Part shown: positions 58,732-64,000 of the stretch, one piece after another
Position numbering within the stretch: the first letter of the stretch is position 1
Layout of the letters: each line of letters opens with the position of its first letter
Origin: Sphingosinicella ginsenosidimutans
GTDB lineage: Bacteria; Pseudomonadota; Alphaproteobacteria; Sphingomonadales; Sphingomonadaceae
Assembly: GCF_007995055.1 (NCBI RefSeq)
Contig: NZ_VOQQ01000001.1
Location: 2,587,001 to 2,651,000 of the forward strand
Direction: 5' to 3'
DNA: 64,000 nt
Program-made: the position numbers and the translations under genes
The notes under the pieces: model-generated
Seen by the model: only the letters and a program-made list of their open reading frames with translations
Database searches by the model: none
What the model was told of the DNA's origin: nothing

Positions 58732-59425
58732 GCCGGTATCCGGTCTCGAAATCGTCACGGAGCAGGGCGATCAGCGCCTCCGCCACCGCTTCCGGCGGCT
58801 TGAGCGTCGCGGGGTCTTCGCCGGGATAGGCCAGCGCCCGCATCCGGGTCGCGGTCGCGCCGGGATCGACGATTGCCGCCTTGATCGGCGTGAGGTTGCC
58901 GACTTCCTGCGCGTAGCTGAGCACGAGCGTCTCGAGCGCCGCCTTGGACGCGCCATAGGCACCCCAATAAGCCCGCGGCGTGCGGGCGACGCTCGACGTC
59001 ACCGCGATCAGGCGGCCGGCGGCGCTCTTTCGGAGCATCGGATCGAAAGCCGCGATCATCGCCTGCTGAGCGAGCAGGTTCAGCGTGAATACGCGGTTGA
59101 GCTCCTTGCCGTCGATCTGCTGCACCGGGGTGAGCGAGCCGAGCATCGCGGCGTTGAGCATCAGGACGTCCAGCGTCTCCCACCGCTCGCGCACCGCCGC
59201 GGCGAGCCTAGCGATGCCGTCCGCCGCCGTCAGGTCGAGCGGGGCGATCGTCGCGCTCCCGCCGGCGGCGTGGATCCGCTCTTCCACCGCTTCGAGATCG
59301 TCCGCCGAGCGCGCGGTGAGGATCACATGGGCGCCGGCCCTGGCAAACGCCTCTGCGCTCGCGGCGCCGATTCCCCGGCTCGCGCCGGTGACGAGGGCGA
59401 GCTTTCCATCCAGAAATTTTGTCAT
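58718..59425 (-). CDS. Short-chain dehydrogenase/reductase (SDR)
   Basis: The 235 residues have the NAD(P)-binding motif TGASRGIGAASAEAF, the NAA motif (VLMLNAAMLG), catalytic Ser in AVTSSVARTPRAYWGAYGASKAALE (Ser...YxxxK), and a DPGATATRMRA region. It belongs to the YciK-like group. Start ATG 59425; the upstream longer frame lacks support. It is convergent with the TetR gene. Confidence 0.93.
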   Translation of the reverse strand: MTKFLDGKLALVTGASRGIGAASAEAFARAGAHVILTARSADDLEAVEERIHAAGGSATIAPLDLTAADGIARLAAAVRERWETLDVLMLNAAMLGSLTPVQQIDGKELNRVFTLNLLAQQAMIAAFDPMLRKSAAGRLIAVTSSVARTPRAYWGAYGASKAALETLVLSYAQEVGNLTPIKAAIVDPGATATRMRALAYPGEDPATLKPPEAVAEALIALLRDDFETGYRLSVG

Positions 59426-59456
59426 GCGCCGCCCTTCGCCGGGCTGCCGGCCAAGA

Positions 59457-60911
59457 TCAACCGTAATTCGCCGCCGGCAGCAGCTCGCCATGCTGCTGAA
59501 GATCTTCCTGATCGGTGAGGCGAGTCGGATAATCGCCGGAGAAGCAGGCGTCGCAATAGCGCGGGTCTGCCGCCTCGCGCCCATCTTCGCCGAGCGCGCG
59601 ATAGAGGCCGTCCATCGACAGGAAGGCGAGGCTGTCCGCCTTGATATAGGCGTTCATTTCGGCAACGCTCATCTGCGCGGCGAGCAGCTTCTTCCGCTCG
59701 GGCGTGTCGACCCCGTAGAAGCAGGAATGGCGCGTGGGAGGGCTGGCGATCCGCATATGCACTTCGCGCGCCCCCGCTTCGCGCAGCATCTGGACGATCT
59801 TGAGGCTGGTCGTGCCGCGCACGATCGAATCGTCGATGAGCACCAGCCGCTTGCCCGCGATCAGGGCCGAATTGGCGTTGTGCTTGAGCTTCACTCCCAG
59901 GTGCCGGACCTGGTCGCCCGGCTGGATGAAGGTGCGCCCGACATAGTGGGACCGGATGATGCCGAGCTCGAACGGGATGCCGCTTTCCTGTGCGTAGCCG
60001 ATCGCCGCCGGAACGCCGGAATCGGGGACGGGCACGACATAATCGGCCTCGACCTCATTCTCGCGCGCCAGCTCGGCCCCGATCGCCTTGCGGACCGAAT
60101 AGACCGACGCGCCGTCGACGATGCTGTCCGGCCGCGAGAAATAGACATGCTCGAAAATGCAGGGCCGCGGCCGCTCCGGCGCGAACGGACGGAGCGAGCG
60201 GACGCCCTGTTCCGAAACGACGATCAACTCGCCCGGTTCGATCGAGCGCAGATAGGTCGCGCCGACCACGTCGAGCGCCACCGTCTCCGAGGCGACGATA
60301 TAGGCCTCGCCGAGCCGGCCCATCACCAGCGGGCGGATGCCGAGCGGATCGCGGCAGGCGATCAGCCCCTCTTCGGTGAGGCAGGCGAGGCTGTACGCCC
60401 CCTCGACCTGCTTCAGCGCGTCGATGAACCGGTCGAGCAGGCTCGGCTGGGTCGATGTCGCGACCAGATGGATGATGACCTCGGTGTCGCTGGTCGACTG
60501 GAAGATCGAGCCGCGCCGGTTGAGCTCGCGCCGCAGCCGCATCGCATTCGAGATATTGCCGTTATGGGCGATCGCGAAGCCGCCGCTCGCAAGCTCGGCG
60601 AAGAGCGGCTGAACGTTGCGCAGCGCCGTTTCGCCGGTCGTCGAATAGCGGACATGGCCGATCGAGGCGCGGCCGGCGAGGGCGCGAATCACCGAATCCT
60701 TGTCGAAATTGCCGGCCACATGGCCCATTGCGCGATGGCTGTGGAAGGCATGGCCGTCCCAGGAGGTGATGCCGGCCGCCTCCTGGCCGCGATGCTGGAG
60801 CGCGTGGAGGCCCAGCGCGGTCACCGCGGCGGCGGTGTCCGCGCCCCAGATGCCGAAAACGCCGCATTCCTCGCGCAGCTTGTCGTCGTCGAATGGGTGG
60901 GTGGTCAGCAT
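59457..60911 (-). CDS. purF: Amidophosphoribosyltransferase
   Basis: It catalyses the first committed step of purine synthesis. The 484 residues from ATG 60911 (MLTTHPFDDDKLREECGVFG) have a short propeptide and Cys16 as the glutaminase nucleophile. The PRT domain has the PRPP loop RLVLIDDSIVRGTTSLKIVQML, followed by C-terminal Fe-S-type Cys residues (ASPPTRHSCFYGVDTP; YCDACFSGDYPT). It is divergent from the MerR regulator. Confidence 0.97.
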   Translation of the reverse strand: MLTTHPFDDDKLREECGVFGIWGADTAAAVTALGLHALQHRGQEAAGITSWDGHAFHSHRAMGHVAGNFDKDSVIRALAGRASIGHVRYSTTGETALRNVQPLFAELASGGFAIAHNGNISNAMRLRRELNRRGSIFQSTSDTEVIIHLVATSTQPSLLDRFIDALKQVEGAYSLACLTEEGLIACRDPLGIRPLVMGRLGEAYIVASETVALDVVGATYLRSIEPGELIVVSEQGVRSLRPFAPERPRPCIFEHVYFSRPDSIVDGASVYSVRKAIGAELARENEVEADYVVPVPDSGVPAAIGYAQESGIPFELGIIRSHYVGRTFIQPGDQVRHLGVKLKHNANSALIAGKRLVLIDDSIVRGTTSLKIVQMLREAGAREVHMRIASPPTRHSCFYGVDTPERKKLLAAQMSVAEMNAYIKADSLAFLSMDGLYRALGEDGREAADPRYCDACFSGDYPTRLTDQEDLQQHGELLPAANYG

Positions 60912-61020
60912 TGCTTCCCGCGAGTCCGCTGGTGTCGAGCGCGCATATAGGGAGGGGCGGGCGATCTGTCGCCCCTTGCCTGTCAAGAAAGTGCAGCGGG
61001 CTCAGCCTGCGCGGCGCCAG

Positions 61021-61038
61021 GTTGACGCTAACGTCAAC
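61021..61038. promoter_or_regulatory. Perfect palindromic operator upstream of the MerR gene
   Basis: GTTGACG-CTAA-CGTCAAC is a perfect 7-bp inverted repeat 19 bp before the MerR start. It matches the TTGACG...CGTCAA type of site reported for LiuR-like MerR regulators of branched-chain/fatty-acid catabolism. Confidence 0.75.
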
Positions 61039-61056
61039 GTAACATAGGCTCCCCGA

Positions 61057-61482
61057 ATGACGGAAACCGCGCTCCATTCGGATTACCGCCAGTCGGACCG
61101 CTCGACGCGGACCTATACCATCACGCAGCTGTGCGAGGAGTTCGGAGTCACTGCGCGCGCGCTGCGCTTCTATGAGGATGAGGGGCTGATCGGTCCCCAA
61201 CGGGTCGGGCTCGCGCGCATCTATTCGTGGCGCGATCGCGCGCGGCTCGCCTGGATCCTGCGCGGCAAAAGGGTCGGCTTCAGCCTTGCCGACATCCGCG
61301 AGATGATCGACCTCTACGATCTCGGCGACGGCCGGCACGAGCAGCGGCGCGTGACGCTTGAAAAATGCCGCGCGCGGGCCGAGCAGTTGAGGAAGCAGAA
61401 GCTCGATATCGACGCGACGATCGACGAGCTCGAGCGATTCATCGCGATCGTGGCGGCGGCCGAAACCGTCCCCGCCGATTGA
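61057..61482 (+). CDS. MerR family regulator (LiuR-like) of acyl-CoA catabolism
   Basis: The 141 residues have the MerR helix-turn-helix ([45 protein letters not shown], about residues 20-65) and a coiled coil ([33 protein letters not shown]). It lacks the C-terminal metal Cys of MerR proper. It lies 37 bp upstream of an acyl-CoA dehydrogenase gene and has its own palindrome upstream, consistent with a LiuR-type role. Confidence 0.9.
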   Translation: MTETALHSDYRQSDRSTRTYTITQLCEEFGVTARALRFYEDEGLIGPQRVGLARIYSWRDRARLAWILRGKRVGFSLADIREMIDLYDLGDGRHEQRRVTLEKCRARAEQLRKQKLDIDATIDELERFIAIVAAAETVPAD

Positions 61483-61519
61483 CCAGGGGCCGCAGGACAA
61501 GGCCAGACGGGAGAAACGG

Positions 61520-63316
61520 ATGCCCAGCTATACCGCGCCGGTGCGCGACACGCGCTATATCCTGGAACAGGTGCTCGGGATCGATCGCTATTCGAACCTG
61601 CCCGGCTTCGAAAATGCGACGGCCGACCTTATCGAGGCGATCCTGAACGAAGGCGGCCGCTTCGCCGCGGAGGTGCTGGCGCCGCTGAACCGGGTCGGTG
61701 ACGAGGAGGGGTGCACCCGGCACGAGGATGGCAGCGTCACCACGCCGCCGGGTTTCAAGGAGGCCTGGGACCAGTTCGTCGCCGGCGGCTGGACGACGCT
61801 CCACGCGCCGGAGGAATATGGCGGGCAGAACCTGCCGAGCGTCGTCGCCACCGCGGTCAATGAATATTTCCTCTCCGCCAACCAGGCGTTCGAAATGTAT
61901 ACCGGCCTGACGCAGGGCGCGATCGCGGCGCTGCTGGTCAAGGGATCCGACGAGCAGAAGCGCAAATATGTGCCGAACATGGTCTCGGGCAAATGGACCG
62001 GGACGATGAACCTTACCGAGCCGCAGGCCGGCACCGATCTCGGCCTGCTGAAGACCCGCGCCGAGCCGCAGGCGGACGGCAGCTACAAGATCACCGGAAC
62101 CAAAATCTTCATTTCGGCCGGCGAGCACGACCTTGCCGAAAACATCATCCACCTCGTCCTCGCCAAGATCACGGGCGCGCCCGACAATGTGAAGGGCATC
62201 TCGCTCTTCATCGTGCCGAAGTTCCTGGTGAACGAGGACGGATCATTGGGTGCGCGCAACGCCGTCTCCTGCGGATCGATCGAGGAGAAGATGGGCATCC
62301 ACGGCAATTCGACCTGCCTGCTCAATTATGACGGCGCGACCGGCTGGCTGGTCGGCACCGCCGAAAAGGGTCTGGAGGCGATGTTCATCATGATGAACGC
62401 CGCCCGGCTGGGCGTCGGCGCGCAGGGCCTGGCGCAGGGCGAGGTCGCCTATCAGAACGGCCTTGCCTATGCGAAGGACCGTCGCCAGGGCCGCGCGCTG
62501 AACCCCGCCGAGCGTGAAGCCGACGTGCGTGCCGATCTCATCATCCGCCACCCGGACGTGCGCCGGATGCTGCTGGAGGCCAAGGCGTTCAACGAAGCCG
62601 CCCGCGCGCTCGTCCTGTGGGGCGCGCTCCAGGTCGATCTCGCCCACAAGGCGCAGAGCGAGGAGGAGCGCCAGGCGGCGGACGACCTGATCGGCCTGCT
62701 CACCCCCGTCATCAAGGGCTATCTCACCGATCGCGGCTTCGAGACCGCGGTCGCGATGCAGCAGATCTATGGCGGCCACGGCTATATCCGCGAATGGGGG
62801 ATGGAGCAGTTCGTCCGCGATGCCCGCATCGCCCAGATCTACGAAGGCACGAACGGCATCCAGGCGCTCGACCTTATCGGCCGCAAGCTCCCCAAGGACG
62901 GCGGCCGCGCGATCCAGGCCTTCTTCAAGCTTGTCGGCGAAGAGGCGGCGGCGGCGAAAGGCGATGAACAGCTCGCCACCATCGCCGGCGCGGTCGAGCG
63001 CGCGCTCGGCGACCTGCAGACCGCCTCGCTCTGGCTGATGCAGAATGCGATGACGAACCCCGACAATGCGGGGGCCGCTTCCTATCCTTACATGCAGTTG
63101 ATGGGAAATCTGTCGCTCGGCCTGATGTGGCTTCGCATGGCCAAGGCGAGCGCCGAGGCGCTGGCGAACGGGACCGACGACAGGGCCTTCCACGAAACCA
63201 AGCTCGCCACCGCCCGCTTCTACGCGGAAAAGGTAATGCCGGAGACCAATGCGCTCAGGCGCAAGATCGAGGCGGGATCGGAGAGCCTGATGGCGTTGCC
63301 GGTGGAGGCGTTCTAG
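61520..63316 (+). CDS. Acyl-CoA dehydrogenase (C-terminal extended family)
   Basis: This FAD enzyme introduces the 2,3 double bond in acyl-CoA oxidation. The 598 residues have the ACAD signature [34 protein letters not shown], the catalytic-Glu region [17 protein letters not shown] and [25 protein letters not shown]-terminal acyl-CoA dehydrogenase-type extension (about 460-598) gives the typical ~600-residue form. It is directly downstream of the MerR gene. Confidence 0.96.
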   Translation: MPSYTAPVRDTRYILEQVLGIDRYSNLPGFENATADLIEAILNEGGRFAAEVLAPLNRVGDEEGCTRHEDGSVTTPPGFKEAWDQFVAGGWTTLHAPEEYGGQNLPSVVATAVNEYFLSANQAFEMYTGLTQGAIAALLVKGSDEQKRKYVPNMVSGKWTGTMNLTEPQAGTDLGLLKTRAEPQADGSYKITGTKIFISAGEHDLAENIIHLVLAKITGAPDNVKGISLFIVPKFLVNEDGSLGARNAVSCGSIEEKMGIHGNSTCLLNYDGATGWLVGTAEKGLEAMFIMMNAARLGVGAQGLAQGEVAYQNGLAYAKDRRQGRALNPAEREADVRADLIIRHPDVRRMLLEAKAFNEAARALVLWGALQVDLAHKAQSEEERQAADDLIGLLTPVIKGYLTDRGFETAVAMQQIYGGHGYIREWGMEQFVRDARIAQIYEGTNGIQALDLIGRKLPKDGGRAIQAFFKLVGEEAAAAKGDEQLATIAGAVERALGDLQTASLWLMQNAMTNPDNAGAASYPYMQLMGNLSLGLMWLRMAKASAEALANGTDDRAFHETKLATARFYAEKVMPETNALRRKIEAGSESLMALPVEAF

Positions 63317-63341
63317 GGGGCAACCGGGCGGCTCGGTCGCC

Positions 63342-64000
63342 TTATCCTCCCTGCACCGGCCGCGCGGCGATGTAGACGCGGTTGCGGCCCTGCTGCTTCG
63401 CCAGATAGAGCGCCTCGTCCGCCGCCTTCAGCGCGGCGCGGCCGTCGCTATAGGCCAGCACGTCGGCGATGCCGGCGGAGAAGCTGACGGGCGGCAGGCG
63501 GGCGCCATCGTCGCGGTTGACGAGCTTGCGGGCCGACAGGTCGTCGCGGGCCTCGTCGACGATCCGTGCCGCCTCCTCTGTCGTGGCGTCCAGCAGCATC
63601 GCGAACTCCTCGCCGCCGTGGCGCGCGACGTGGCAGCCATCGTGGGAGACCTGGGCCAGCAAGGAGGCGACGAACTGGAGGACGCGGTCACCGGTGTCGT
63701 GGCCGTAGCTGTCGTTGATCGCCTTGAAATGATCGAGGTCGCAAAAGGCGATGGCGAGCGGCCGGCCGCCCTCGCGTGCGAGGCTTTCGCGGGTCTTCAG
63801 GACGGCCTCGAAGGCGCGGCGATTGGGAAGGCCGGTCAGATAGTCCTGCTCGGCCGCCCGGCGCGCCGCCTCCAGGTTGCGCTGGAGCGCGCGCGCGTCC
63901 TTCTGGCTCGCCTTCAGCCGCGCCTCGGCGGCGCGCATCGTCTCGATCATCGTGCGGGTAAGCGCGATGACCTTCTCGATCGCCGGCGTCGACCCGCCCG
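63342..64000 (-). CDS. GGDEF-domain diguanylate cyclase, C-terminal part
   Basis: The C-terminal part of a larger protein runs off the window. A helical coil (RTMIETMRAAEARLKASQKDARALQRN) leads into the GGDEF domain (DYLTGLPNRRAFEAVL; FCDLDHFKAINDSYGHDTGDRVLQ; active-site HGGEEFAMLLD) and ends DEALYLAKQQGRNRVYIA. The GGEEF motif suggests active cyclic-di-GMP synthesis. The N-terminal sensory part is out of view. Confidence 0.93.
   Translation of the reverse strand, partial: GGSTPAIEKVIALTRTMIETMRAAEARLKASQKDARALQRNLEAARRAAEQDYLTGLPNRRAFEAVLKTRESLAREGGRPLAIAFCDLDHFKAINDSYGHDTGDRVLQFVASLLAQVSHDGCHVARHGGEEFAMLLDATTEEAARIVDEARDDLSARKLVNRDDGARLPPVSFSAGIADVLAYSDGRAALKAADEALYLAKQQGRNRVYIAARPVQGG

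Overview
The window is a GC-rich (roughly two-thirds G+C by eye) chromosomal segment of an alphaproteobacterium, most likely a member of the Sphingomonadales. The evidence is gene content and order: yqeY-dnaG-rpoD divergent from carA/carB-greA, eno-ftsB-pdhA-pdhB with a lipoyl domain fused to PdhB, a psp locus read divergently from pspF, an M20 hydrolase-astA-astB arginine cluster, and korAB 2-oxoacid:ferredoxin oxidoreductase. Almost all of it is core chromosome. There is no prophage, no canonical insertion sequence, no CRISPR array and no rRNA. Long reading frames opposite rpoD, dnaG, carB, gyrA and the RND pump are GC-driven shadows.

Layout. 1-4.4 kb, minus strand: yqeY, a small GIY-YIG nuclease, dnaG and rpoD (cut by the window edge). 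4.5-10.6 kb: carA, a small unknown gene, a DUF559 nuclease on the opposite strand, carB and greA. 10.6-13.1 kb: a rhomboid protease, then a minus-strand block of DUF4170 and four small envelope proteins. 13.3-18.8 kb: eno, ftsB, pdhA, pdhB, a squalene/phytoene-synthase-like protein and an EF-hand protein. 18.8-24.3 kb: trmFO, DUF488, a methyltransferase, DUF952 and gyrA. 24.6-29 kb: two tandem TPR-like secreted proteins and a degenerate histidine kinase. 29-34.3 kb: tRNA(CAU), a thioesterase, sufE, a psp operon with extra PspB-like proteins, and pspF. 34.4-42.3 kb: hmgA and a complete RND efflux system with a divergent TetR regulator. 42.3-45.6 kb: a LytS/LytTR pair, a PadR and a BlaI-like regulator. 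45.7-48.1 kb: tRNA-Cys, comF, grxC, nitrilase and DUF1178. 48.1-53.1 kb: astB, astA, M20 hydrolase, DUF481 and rppH. 53.2-58.7 kb: korA, a 24-residue membrane peptide, korB, an unknown exported protein, cfa and a TetR. 58.7-64 kb: SDR, purF, a MerR regulator with a perfect operator, acyl-CoA dehydrogenase and a GGDEF protein (cut).

The most unusual region is 3.4-6.8 kb. Two normally tight core gene groups (yqeY/dnaG and carA/carB) are each interrupted by a small stand-alone nuclease gene embedded in its own family of short palindromic repeats. The GIY-YIG gene lies among three near-identical copies of a 29-30 bp repeat. The DUF559 gene lies among four hairpins of a CCCTCTCCC/GGGAGAGGG family. 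The DUF559 unit sits between two copies of the first 48 bp of carB, so the insertion scar is readable. A related hairpin element is inserted in frame in carA, in the linker between its two domains. I read these as candidate nuclease-plus-palindrome mobile cassettes. This is a hypothesis drawn from sequence architecture, not a demonstrated system.

Other points of interest are the expanded PspB-like array with a good sigma-54 promoter, the 24-residue peptide between korA and korB, a likely non-canonical start after pdhB, a 24-bp alternating purine-pyrimidine tract upstream of gyrA, and two very clear palindromic operators (RND/TetR and MerR). No stretch longer than about 300 bases lacks a gene.
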